IMG/VR virus record: IMGVR_UViG_3300036832_001178
Span: 1 to 47,438 of that record
Reading direction: 5' to 3' (one strand)
Length of the DNA: 47,438 bases
Origin: a virus
Shown: one piece after another, positions 7,412-14,562 of the stretch
How the letters are laid out: the number at the start of each line of letters is the position of its first letter
How positions within the stretch are numbered: the first letter of the stretch is position 1
Made by a program: the position numbers and the translations under genes
The notes under the pieces: model-generated
Seen by the model: the letters and a program-made list of their open reading frames with translations, nothing else
What the model was told of the DNA's origin: nothing
Database searches by the model: none

Positions 7412-10400
7412 CACTTAAACTCTCTTGCGCGGTGCGGCCAATTAAGGCGTATATCACTACGATACGTACCCACTTCCTCTAATTCTGCCCAGTTAGGACC
7501 ACTCTTGACCTCAACCGATAGCGGTACACAGAACCAGTCAAACTCCTTACCGTCAAGCATTGTATCAATAATCGTCGGTACACAATCAACGAAGTCATTC
7601 TCGCTATCAAACAGAAAAGTTAAATCATCATGTATTTGAAACCGCGCTTGGTATCGGTCATCACCTAACTCAGATAGACGGTTCATACCGTGCATTACAA
7701 TCCTATTTGTTGCACCTTGTACACCGCTGTTTATTATTTGTCCTCGTCCTAGCGGTGCTCTCCGCCGTAACCCATCAAATAACTGGACAAAGCCAAATTC
7801 GTTGAACTGCTTAATTAACTCCTCTTGCCATACACGTACATCATGAAACTCTTTCCAAAATTCTTCAAACAACGGTTTTAATACATCTTCATCAACACCA
7901 AACCTACCGGCTGTTGTCCGTAGTGCTGCACCGTAAAATGAAGCAAATACCCAATCACTCTTTATTCTATTTCTAAAAGCCTTCATTATTGTTGGATCTT
8001 TTAGGTTTTTCTTTCCGCCGACAAAATCGGGGTGGTGATAAGCTAATTTTTCCGCCCAGTGCTTGTGAATGTCATAATTCTCCCACAATGCTTTACAATA
8101 ATTTCGATCGCGTGAACCACACCCGATAATACGGGCATCTATTTGACCGTAGTCAAATGAAGCAACTACCTTTGCCTTGACTTGCTTTCTTGCCTTCTTT
8201 CCTTCCGGTGATCGGATCGGCCAGTTCTGACAATTCGGTTCGTCACTCTGTAGTCTTCCAGTTTCGGTGAAGCACGTCCCTAGGTTTTGATGCAGTGTAT
8301 CACCGGCATAAACAGCGGGTGAACCTTCACTAAACGGATCGATGTACGTACCTTTAATCTTGGTAAGTTTACGATATGTTTGAATACCGTGAATAATCGG
8401 CTCATCAATCTGCTTTAGGATACTATCCTTTGTCGACCATCCGCTACCTTCCTGTCCGATCCTAGTCTTTAAAATATCCCGTAGTATTACGATTACATCC
8501 GGGGGTGAACCGGGGTTAAGCTTCTTACCGGTCAACTGGTAGAACCGTTTTGCTTCCGGTAATGCTTGGATCTCCTCTACTACTGTTTTTATCTTTTCAG
8601 CATAATCGGTTTGCAGCCGGACATTTTCGTTACGATCAATCGGAATACCGATCAACTGTGTCAATACCGCTGTCGGTACTTGTCGCAGTTTCTCATTGTA
8701 CACCGATACAAGATCTTCATCGATTATTCTTTGTTCCTGTTCCAAAAACAATAGCCGGTGATACTTGGCATCCATGCCGTTATACGGTAGCAATTTATCT
8801 AACGGTTCATCGCGCATGTTTTCCTTGTTTAGACCTTGTGTCAGTGGCTTCAGGTTAAAGCCGAAGTATTGGCTACACAAGAAATCAAGACCCAGCGGGC
8901 CTATGAACTTTTGTTCACCTACCCTTTCATCTAATACATAAGCTTGGGTCATAGTATCGGCCCACGGTACTGATCTGACCAGTTCATTACCGTAGAAATA
9001 GCAAGTCCACTCAAGTTCAAACGACAGGTTGTGAACCGCCTTTATTGATTGTGCCTTTAGGAACCGGACCCATGCGGTATCTATTTGCCGCAAGTCATGG
9101 TCGTCCCATCCTACTTGCGGGTGTCGATAACCGAATGATACCGTTTCATCAGATACCGATACCGCCGCTGTCAGTATTTCCGAATCCCTGCGGTAAGGCC
9201 GAAGGTTCTGGGTTTCGTAATCGACACCGGCTACATCACAGTTACCGGCATAATCAAGAAATTCCAACAAATACCGTATGTCTTTATTGTTACGCCCTTC
9301 AATACAAGTAATATTCGATTTAGCCTGTTCAGCCGTGTGCACTACCGGCACCGGCAACCCGGCTTCAACTTCGGCAAAAGCTTTTTTCAAGTCTAAATCA
9401 AAAGCTACTTCATTATCACTCTTCCATGTGTTCTTTTGTTGATGAAGGATAAACGATGGGTGGTAAAAACCATAGAACCAGCAAGTGTGACTACCGATCT
9501 GAATTGGGAACCGCCTGCCCCGCCACATTTCACTACCGGCAGCTTTACCCGCCCATTGTAATGCAAAGGAACCCATGCCGAATATAACAGACGGCTTTGT
9601 TCTTTCAATGTCCTGTTCTATCCGGCTACGACAACACTCGATCTCTATCTTATCGGGATCGCGGTTGTTTTCAGGATGGCAGTTGTGTATTATTGCATTA
9701 TTAGCTATATACCAGCCTGTATCAGTTTCGAGGTTATATACATGCCCGCTATAAGCCCTAACTTCAATATCAATGATCTCATCAAAGCTTATCTTACCGG
9801 AGAAAGTATTAATGAGATTGCTATTCGCATACACAGTAGCACCAGAACAATCCGAAACTACCTCATTAAAGCTGGAATTGAAATCAGAGACAAACATGAA
9901 GGGTTGGCTATTCGCAAGTACGGCACCAAATCTATGAGCGGACAAGGCGAGCGTTACTTGTGCGATCTCCTTATCAGTAGGAACCTGCCAGTTATTCACC
10001 AATTCAGGGAAGGGACTTACAATATCGATCTCGCTATTAGACCCATCGCCGTGGAAGTCGATAGTGCTACCAACAACCCTTTGCGAAATACCCGATTCAC
10101 AAATAGAATCGAATATCTCACTAATATGGGTTGGACACTTATATTCGTATGGACCCGCCGTGATGACTTCCCAATCACTATCGGTGCTGCTGACAAGATA
10201 GTCGCCTTTTACAACTTCATTAGCAGCAACCCATCCGCGCAAGGTCAACACCGGGTGATTTTGGGTAATGGAGAAGACGCGCCCGCTTCTCGTTATTGGC
10301 GTAATCAATGGACCGGTAAATTTATGCCGGAAAATCTTCCTAATAGATCCCGGTGATGACACTACAGTATCACCGGCCACGCAATTTATGGTGTTATTCC

Positions 10401-10689
10401 ACCGTATCTTCTTTCGTAGGTGCCGGGGGATTTTAGGCCGAAGGAGATCACCGCTCTTGCCGACAAACTGCACCCCTTCGCGGTCTTCTTCAGCACCGGG
10501 TGCTTCACCGATAATATAAATCAACGGTGTGTCACTGCCGGTTGCGGGCATTTTCGGTGATTTAAGCCGCTTTTCTTCTTTGTGCAGCGGACAGGCCCGA
10601 CAGCCTAGCTTGTGAAGTAAATCATCACTGACCCGATTGGTATTCTTTGCCGGTGTTCCGCCCTTACCGGACACAAACAATAGACCCAT
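7411..10689 (-). CDS. Uracil-DNA glycosylase/DNA polymerase A fusion interrupted by an intein
   Basis: Numbering from the ATG at 10689 (13 nt after the clamp stop, purine-rich GGGGGGAAG upstream), the precursor has 1092 residues. Residues 1-102 plus 337 onward form a family-4 uracil-DNA glycosylase: CRAC with C30 and C33, GEAPGAEED near 61, and after the intein CHPENNRDP and the C353 ligand. The intein is residues 103-336. Next come a 3'-5' exonuclease (VDYET with D490 and E492; YNGMD near 640) and a family A polymerase with motif A FDYGQIDAR (D846), motif B near R908-Y918 (FASFYG) and motif C QIHDDL (1020-1022, HDD where HDE is usual). A related glycosylase-polymerase fusion is, as I recall, known in SPO1-like phages. 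It should be the replicative polymerase, with uracil sensing or repair attached. Confidence 0.9.
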   Translation of the reverse strand: MGLLFVSGKGGTPAKNTNRVSDDLLHKLGCRACPLHKEEKRLKSPKMPATGSDTPLIYIIGEAPGAEEDREGVQFVGKSGDLLRPKIPRHLRKKIRWNNTINCVAGDTVVSSPGSIRKIFRHKFTGPLITPITRSGRVFSITQNHPVLTLRGWVAANEVVKGDYLVSSTDSDWEVITAGPYEYKCPTHISEIFDSICESGISQRVVGSTIDFHGDGSNSEIDIVSPFPELVNNWQVPTDKEIAQVTLALSAHRFGAVLANSQPFMFVSDFNSSFNEVVSDCSGATVYANSNLINTFSGKISFDEIIDIEVRAYSGHVYNLETDTGWYIANNAIIHNCHPENNRDPDKIEIECCRSRIEQDIERTKPSVIFGMGSFALQWAGKAAGSEMWRGRRFPIQIGSHTCWFYGFYHPSFILHQQKNTWKSDNEVAFDLDLKKAFAEVEAGLPVPVVHTAEQAKSNITCIEGRNNKDIRYLLEFLDYAGNCDVAGVDYETQNLRPYRRDSEILTAAVSVSDETVSFGYRHPQVGWDDHDLRQIDTAWVRFLKAQSIKAVHNLSFELEWTCYFYGNELVRSVPWADTMTQAYVLDERVGEQKFIGPLGLDFLCSQYFGFNLKPLTQGLNKENMRDEPLDKLLPYNGMDAKYHRLLFLEQEQRIIDEDLVSVYNEKLRQVPTAVLTQLIGIPIDRNENVRLQTDYAEKIKTVVEEIQALPEAKRFYQLTGKKLNPGSPPDVIVILRDILKTRIGQEGSGWSTKDSILKQIDEPIIHGIQTYRKLTKIKGTYIDPFSEGSPAVYAGDTLHQNLGTCFTETGRLQSDEPNCQNWPIRSPEGKKARKQVKAKVVASFDYGQIDARIIGCGSRDRNYCKALWENYDIHKHWAEKLAYHHPDFVGGKKNLKDPTIMKAFRNRIKSDWVFASFYGAALRTTAGRFGVDEDVLKPLFEEFWKEFHDVRVWQEELIKQFNEFGFVQLFDGLRRRAPLGRGQIINSGVQGATNRIVMHGMNRLSELGDDRYQARFQIHDDLTFLFDSENDFVDCVPTIIDTMLDGKEFDWFCVPLSVEVKSGPNWAELEEVGTYRSDIRLNWPHRAREFK
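9683..9711 (+). promoter_or_regulatory. Sigma70-like promoter for the antisense nuclease
   Basis: TTGTGT (9683-9688), a 17-bp spacer and TATATA (9706-9711) lie on the plus strand inside the C-terminal intein coding sequence. A start near 9718 would place the transcript just upstream of the GAGGT ribosome site at 9730-9734 and the nuclease ATG at 9742. Confidence 0.55.
9742..10356 (+). CDS. Antisense homing-endonuclease-like nuclease (HTH plus EDxHD/DUF559-type PD-(D/E)XK)
   Basis: This 204-residue protein is encoded entirely within the intein DNA on the opposite strand. GAGGT lies seven bases before the ATG at 9742; an in-frame ATG at 9676 precedes the promoter-like site and is unlikely. Residues 8-53 look like a helix-turn-helix (NDLIKAYLTGESINEIA and RTIRNYL). 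Residues 66-140 follow the PD-(D/E)XK pattern of very-short-patch-repair-like and DUF559 nucleases: E70, then IDLAI with D96, then AVEVD with E105 and D107, and finally GWTLIFVW. This family includes the EDxHD homing endonucleases linked to split inteins in phage metagenomes (Dassa and colleagues, 2009). Its codons lie exactly opposite intein codons. A role in copying the intein into intein-free alleles is inferred. Confidence 0.82.
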   Translation: MPAISPNFNINDLIKAYLTGESINEIAIRIHSSTRTIRNYLIKAGIEIRDKHEGLAIRKYGTKSMSGQGERYLCDLLISRNLPVIHQFREGTYNIDLAIRPIAVEVDSATNNPLRNTRFTNRIEYLTNMGWTLIFVWTRRDDFPITIGAADKIVAFYNFISSNPSAQGQHRVILGNGEDAPASRYWRNQWTGKFMPENLPNRSR

Positions 10690-10702
10690 GTCTTCCCCCC
10701 GG

Positions 10703-11857
10703 CTACTTTGTCGCGACGATGTGAATAAAGGCCTCCGATGGTACACTGCGCATAACAACACATTCATTGGTAATCATTATATACTTGCAGCTATCTAGCC
10801 CCCGCTTTAGTATCTTCGCATCGACCCTTACTTGAATTTCCGGGTGATCGTCTTCCTCTTCCTTTATATCGATGATATCGTTTATTTTACCGTGCTGGTC
10901 TTCCGCTGTAGCAAAGATAAATACTACTTTTTGGTCATCATCCTTATATTCCTTGCCAACCTTAAGGTTAATCGGCTGATCTTCGTCAAGTATAACCATT
11001 GCACGGTCAATTGACATCTTCATACCGCCCGGTATGGTGAAGTTTCCCTTGCCTTTAATATACCCGGCGATGTGTTTGGAGAAATCAACCACATCTTCAT
11101 CTTCAACTAAAGCCGAAAACAACAGTGATTTCACTATCACCTTTTCTCTAGGCGGATCCTTGTCATCTTTCTTTGTTGTATCGACTACTTCCGCAACAAG
11201 TACAGCTGAGTCACAATACACCGAATTAGCATCAAACCGTAACTTAGATCCGATCGGGCCTAAGTTCTTTAACTGCTCACAAAACTCGGTGGGGATAATA
11301 CACCGTTCATCTTCTCCTAATGATGAATTACCCTTTAACTTCACCCATGATAAACTCACCGCATCTGTCGAGTATATGTTAAACTCGGAAGTATTCTGGA
11401 TTAGTGTCACACCGCGTTGCTCCGGTGTAAGCACCTTTGCCGTACCGACCGACAGCAAACACCGATTAACACCGACTAGAAATTCCTTTGTGACTGTATA
11501 ACCTTCATCCTTCGGAATACTCGGGTTCCATAGCATATCAGAAATAGGCATTAGTGCCAACCTAGCAGTCGCGGAACCGGCTTTAACAACCAGAACACCG
11601 TCTTCTTTAGCATCCAGTTCCAATCTAACATTACGCGCCCTGCTCTTTTCAAGTATACCGAGTAAATGGTTACCGTTTACCCCGCCTTCAAAATCACTTT
11701 CAAACTCCATCCTAATGCCGAGTATGTCATTAAACGCGGATATATGAGTGCCGTCAAACCAGAAGTTATGCAACTCCCGGACCTGGTTCTTTTCACCGGC
11801 TAGCGCTGGTGACACAAGTTTCAGGATACTGACGATTACCTGTCGGTTGACTATCAC
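10703..11857 (-). CDS. DNA sliding clamp (beta-like)
   Basis: The 384-residue protein has the size of a bacterial beta clamp with three repeating domains. It opens VNRQVIVSILKLVSPAL with FWFDGTHISAFND, resembling the first beta-clamp domain, and ends with RVDAKILKRGLDSC and a short tail typical of clamps. The GTG at 11857 has AGGGGG five bases upstream; the GTG at 11863 sits directly on that site and is less likely. A CGTATATTT motif lies about 25 nt upstream. Position before the polymerase and in the same direction as the clamp loader supports the call. Sequence identity to known clamps looks low, so this rests on pattern and context. Confidence 0.7.
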   Translation of the reverse strand: MIVNRQVIVSILKLVSPALAGEKNQVRELHNFWFDGTHISAFNDILGIRMEFESDFEGGVNGNHLLGILEKSRARNVRLELDAKEDGVLVVKAGSATARLALMPISDMLWNPSIPKDEGYTVTKEFLVGVNRCLLSVGTAKVLTPEQRGVTLIQNTSEFNIYSTDAVSLSWVKLKGNSSLGEDERCIIPTEFCEQLKNLGPIGSKLRFDANSVYCDSAVLVAEVVDTTKKDDKDPPREKVIVKSLLFSALVEDEDVVDFSKHIAGYIKGKGNFTIPGGMKMSIDRAMVILDEDQPINLKVGKEYKDDDQKVVFIFATAEDQHGKINDIIDIKEEEDDHPEIQVRVDAKILKRGLDSCKYIMITNECVVMRSVPSEAFIHIVATK

Positions 11858-11885
11858 ATTCACCCCCTATGCCGGTATATTACAA

Positions 11886-11892
11886 ATATACG
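11886..11892 (-). promoter_or_regulatory. Promoter-like CGTATAT motif before the clamp gene
   Basis: The minus strand reads CCGTATATTTG about 25-30 nt upstream of the clamp start. It is one of the recurrent CGTATA motifs at heads of leftward units. Confidence 0.45.
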
Positions 11893-11897
11893 GCGGT

Positions 11898-12758
11898 TTA
11901 CTTAGGTGGGCGAATACCGACGTCCCAAAACAAATCTTCTTGCTGCAAAAATGGAATGCATTTGGCTTCGTAGTACGGATCTAAATATATACCGTCAAGT
12001 ATATTATCTGCCGAATCATGATAATCAATCGGTGATCTGACTAACGTCAGGGTTTTACGCCACGGTATTGTTCCAAATGCATCAAGCCTTTTAACCGGGT
12101 CAGCACCAACTACTACACCTAATACCTCTATATCGTTTCTATTGTAATCTCTTAACCCGTGAAGTATACCGCATGCCGACATAGCAGAGCCGACAGTAAC
12201 GACTATTCTTTTTACATCCGGTGGAACATTTGCTACCTGTTCCCTGGTTTGTGTAACCGCTTCCCAATTCCGCATTCCAAATGGAATATCAAACAATCTA
12301 TTTACACGCGCATCTTCTAAAGCATGTCTAATAATTACTGTGTTATATCCGGCTTTATGTTGGATTATTTCAGCACCGCTTGCTTCAGCCAACATCATCA
12401 TTTCAGTATAACCGCCTGTCGGCATATGACAGCGAGCGGTAAGACCTAAATATCTAGCCACTTTAGCAACAATAGCACTCTGCGGGCTAGTCCTTGCGCT
12501 AGCAGTAACAAGCCCGCTGTACCCTAGCTTTTTGGCCTCTTGTGCCAGTGAATAACAAGTCCTGGCTTTTCCACCATAACATCCGGCTACTTCAAATAAA
12601 TCATCACGTTTAATCCATATGTTACCATGCCGCTCAACCGGGGTTAATACAACACCTTCAGTTTTTCGATCCGGTACTATAAGCATGTATTTTTCCGTCA
12701 TATGTTGTGTTGATTCAGGAAAATCACCGTGTTGCTCAACCGGTATAAGATCAATCAT
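11898..12758 (-). CDS. PLP-dependent enzyme of the ACC deaminase/cysteine synthase fold
   Basis: The 286-residue protein shows WIKRDDLF followed by CYGGKARTCYSL with K64 as probable Schiff-base lysine, ASARTSPQS as substrate loop, CHMPTGGYTEMM, and TVGSAMSACGI as phosphate-binding loop. This is the fold-type II PLP family (cysteine synthase, D-cysteine desulfhydrase, ACC deaminase). The substrate cannot be read from sequence. In phages, PLP enzymes can take part in base hypermodification, but no thymidylate-hydroxymethylase-type gene is in the window, so that is a guess. The start at 12758 is fixed by ATGA overlap with the upstream gene. It is placed in the DNA replication operon. Confidence 0.75.
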   Translation of the reverse strand: MIDLIPVEQHGDFPESTQHMTEKYMLIVPDRKTEGVVLTPVERHGNIWIKRDDLFEVAGCYGGKARTCYSLAQEAKKLGYSGLVTASARTSPQSAIVAKVARYLGLTARCHMPTGGYTEMMMLAEASGAEIIQHKAGYNTVIIRHALEDARVNRLFDIPFGMRNWEAVTQTREQVANVPPDVKRIVVTVGSAMSACGILHGLRDYNRNDIEVLGVVVGADPVKRLDAFGTIPWRKTLTLVRSPIDYHDSADNILDGIYLDPYYEAKCIPFLQQEDLFWDVGIRPPK

Positions 12759-12940
12759 TCAGTTATCTCCACAATCCCTTTAGTAATAAGATCATACGAC
12801 ATTTCTTCTGCTATTTTAGTCCAGTGCTGTTGTATACATTCAGGCAAATCGTCCCAGGTTCTACTCGAAGAAAAATTCATCTCAAATTCTTCTCTGAGAT
12901 AATTCTTAAGCTTGTTTACATCAATTCTAATTCTAGCCAT
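12755..12940 (-). CDS. Small hypothetical protein
   Basis: A 61-residue charged protein (MARIRIDVNKLKNYLREE...) overlapping the upstream gene by eight bases and the PLP gene by ATGA. No family recognised. The overlaps support it as a real gene. Confidence 0.6.
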   Translation of the reverse strand: MARIRIDVNKLKNYLREEFEMNFSSSRTWDDLPECIQQHWTKIAEEMSYDLITKGIVEITE

Positions 12941-13118
12941 CTATAGTATCATCCTGTGGTATTGGTGGCATCTTTTGCCAGCGCCAGTTCGGAACTTCTG
13001 TATAGTAACCCAATTTCCAAATGGTGCCATCATTACACTCCGCGAGGATGGTTTGTCCGTAATGTCCACCCGCAAAATGGATCCTAGTTATACGGCGTAT
13101 TTCTTTCTTTGATTCCAT
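12933..13118 (-). CDS. Small hypothetical protein
   Basis: A 61-residue protein starting at the ATG at 13118, which overlaps the acetyltransferase stop (TGATG); a start eight codons earlier is less likely. It looks like a compact beta-rich domain (HFAGGHYGQTILAECNDGTI and two Trp residues near the end). Function unknown. Confidence 0.6.
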   Translation of the reverse strand: MESKKEIRRITRIHFAGGHYGQTILAECNDGTIWKLGYYTEVPNWRWQKMPPIPQDDTIDG

Positions 13119-13603
13119 CACAGTAATGCACCCCGCTTGCATAACTTCCTCATACGGTATACTTGTGTACCGGCTACAGTCAGTTCACCGCGACATTTAA
13201 ACCCGTATCGCTCATAAAACGCAATAGCCCTAGTATTATCGGTCTGCACCGATAATACCAAAATTGGTGTTGGCATATGTTCTACTACATAATCAAGTAA
13301 TTTAACACCGATACCGCCGCTACGCCATTCTTCCGCAACACAAATAATATCGATTTCGGTTTCATGGAGTGAAAGCTTCGGCTTCATCACCACAAAACCG
13401 ATTATTTGTTCATTAACAACCGCGACTATTATATTACCGTTTGCGAAGTTGGGGCGGTTACAGTAACCGATATAGGAGAAATGTTTGGTGTACGGATGGC
13501 TATTCGCCACCTTCCTTATTTGCTTTGCTTCCTCATACACACCGCGACGAATTTCCAAAGAAAGAGCGGGTGGTATTTCTACCACCCGCTTTTCTTCTGT
13601 CAC
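13118..13603 (-). CDS. GNAT-family N-acetyltransferase
   Basis: The 161-residue protein has GNAT motif A at about 88-103 (VAEEWRSGGIGVKLL, with the acetyl-CoA pyrophosphate loop R-x-G-G-I-G), motif B around NTRAIAFYERYGF, and a beta-bulge strand before motif A. Substrate unknown; it could modify a host protein or a small molecule. It starts with GTG just after the upstream gene's stop and is coupled to the next gene by TGATG. Confidence 0.8.
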   Translation of the reverse strand: MTEEKRVVEIPPALSLEIRRGVYEEAKQIRKVANSHPYTKHFSYIGYCNRPNFANGNIIVAVVNEQIIGFVVMKPKLSLHETEIDIICVAEEWRSGGIGVKLLDYVVEHMPTPILVLSVQTDNTRAIAFYERYGFKCRGELTVAGTQVYRMRKLCKRGALL

Positions 13604-13606
13604 CGC

Positions 13607-14239
13607 TTACGCTGCTGCCGGTGGCTCGTCGTCAAAACCGACAAGGTGGCCGCTTTCCTTAAAAGCGGTGAAGTTGGCAACAAAGGCCTCCATGCAGTAA
13701 CCCGCCGCATTTGCCGCGATATCGCAATCTTCGGCAAGTTCGTCCTTTGTCAGCTTCGGGTTCTGAATCAAAGCACGCGCGACCCGCAAGTAACGGTTCG
13801 GCGGCTTCGGACCCGGAGGCGGCTTATCCGCTACCGCTCGCGGCTTGCGGGCCGCCTTCGGCTTTACTTCACCGCCGTCCTCACTGGTCGCCTTTTTACG
13901 GGCACCGCGCTTCGGCCTGCTGTCAACATCGTCGGGATCAGGCAAACCTTGCCACACCGGCAACGGCTCCCTTACCCGCGCACCCTTGTTGTTGTGCAGG
14001 ATCTTGGTTGTTTCATTGATGACTTCCTGAATATCCGGGGCTACCTTTGCCGGATCTTCAAAGTCAACATCGTTCGGAAATTCCTTCTGGAACCAAGAAC
14101 AGACTTCGTACTTGTACGCGGCAACCGACATATAGTCTTCTGCGTCATACTTGATGCCGGTTTGTTCAACAATCCGATCATACAAAGTCGGCTCGTCTTG
14201 TGGCGGTGCTTCCGCCGTAACAACTTCTGCGTCAGCCAT
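13607..14239 (-). CDS. Protein with Pro/Lys-rich linker and C-terminal NRY-type helical domain
   Basis: From the ATG at 14239 (GGAAGGA about ten bases upstream) the protein has 210 residues: an acidic helical N-terminal part, a basic proline/lysine-rich linker (RKPRAVADKPPPGPKPP), and a C-terminal domain beginning NRYLRVARALIQNPKLTKDE and continuing with AANAAGYCMEAF. The same pattern, NRYxRxA...L...E/A...C...A/M...F, appears twice in the gene at 32341 and once in the gene at 32799, so this phage carries at least four copies of a small helical (HTH-like) domain. A nucleic-acid-binding role is plausible but unproven. Confidence 0.6.
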   Translation of the reverse strand: MADAEVVTAEAPPQDEPTLYDRIVEQTGIKYDAEDYMSVAAYKYEVCSWFQKEFPNDVDFEDPAKVAPDIQEVINETTKILHNNKGARVREPLPVWQGLPDPDDVDSRPKRGARKKATSEDGGEVKPKAARKPRAVADKPPPGPKPPNRYLRVARALIQNPKLTKDELAEDCDIAANAAGYCMEAFVANFTAFKESGHLVGFDDEPPAAA

Positions 14240-14294
14240 TACTTGAAGTCCTTCCATTACTTGTGTACACGCCTAAAAAGGGTATGCAGTTAGT

Positions 14295-14322
14295 AATCTA
14301 TACGGGGTACTTCAGAAGTCAA
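14295..14322 (-). promoter_or_regulatory. Promoter upstream of the 13607-14239 gene
   Basis: On the minus strand TTGACT (14317-14322) lies 16 bp before TAGATT (14295-14300), overlapping a CCGTATAG motif of the recurrent family. It is about 55 nt upstream of the gene start. Confidence 0.5.
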
Positions 14323-14361
14323 GGGATTAAACGTACCGTGCCGAAAATAAATCCCTCGCTT

Positions 14362-14496
14362 TCAAATACATAACAATATTTCAACAATAATAATAAGCCA
14401 TAATAGTCTGCGCGGCATGTCACTAATGACATTAAATAGAGAATCAAATACGAGTACTGTAACCGCTGTCAGAAAAATAGCATCTAACACGGGCAA
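14362..14496 (-). CDS. Candidate small membrane peptide
   Basis: A 44-residue frame begins with TTG at 14496, six bases after AGAAGG. It contains two hydrophobic stretches (VLDAIFLTAVTVLVF and LLWLIIIVEILL) separated by a short SDMPRR turn, a hairpin membrane-peptide pattern. It is preceded by a CGTATAG motif at 14549-14556. The non-ATG start leaves doubt. Confidence 0.4.
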   Translation of the reverse strand: MPVLDAIFLTAVTVLVFDSLFNVISDMPRRLLWLIIIVEILLCI

Positions 14497-14548
14497 TACG
14501 TGCCTTCTGGTCTGTACAACAGTATAGATAAGATCACCCGTAACTTAG

Positions 14549-14556
14549 CTATACGC
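14549..14556 (-). promoter_or_regulatory. Promoter-like GCGTATAG motif
   Basis: The minus strand reads GCGTATAGCT within the tail of the sigma-gene region, about 53 nt before the candidate small membrane peptide. It is a member of the recurrent CGTATA family. Confidence 0.35.
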
Positions 14557-14562
14557 ACCGCT

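Larger units (their letters stand above)
9682..10383 (-). other. Intein (234 aa) inside the polymerase-fused glycosylase
   Basis: The intein begins at Cys103 (CVAGDTVV) and ends with the penultimate His and final Asn of AIIHN, followed by Cys+1. The TxNH block (ITQNHPV) and the VYNLETDTGWYI block are present, so all residues needed for class 1 splicing are visible. No LAGLIDADG or HNH endonuclease is encoded on this strand. The roughly 130-residue linker between splicing blocks contains DFHGDG and is unlike the extein domains. Cys+1 corresponds to the third iron-sulfur ligand of family-4 glycosylases (the next ligand lies 16 residues later, as in the Thermotoga enzyme), so splicing restores that domain. 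The opposite strand carries a separate nuclease gene. Confidence 0.92.

Noticed and set aside
13406-14293. 295-codon open frame on the plus strand
   Set aside because: It lies opposite the acetyltransferase and the NRY-domain gene, which have recognisable motifs, ribosome sites and overlaps; this frame has none and is Arg/Cys-rich like a shadow.
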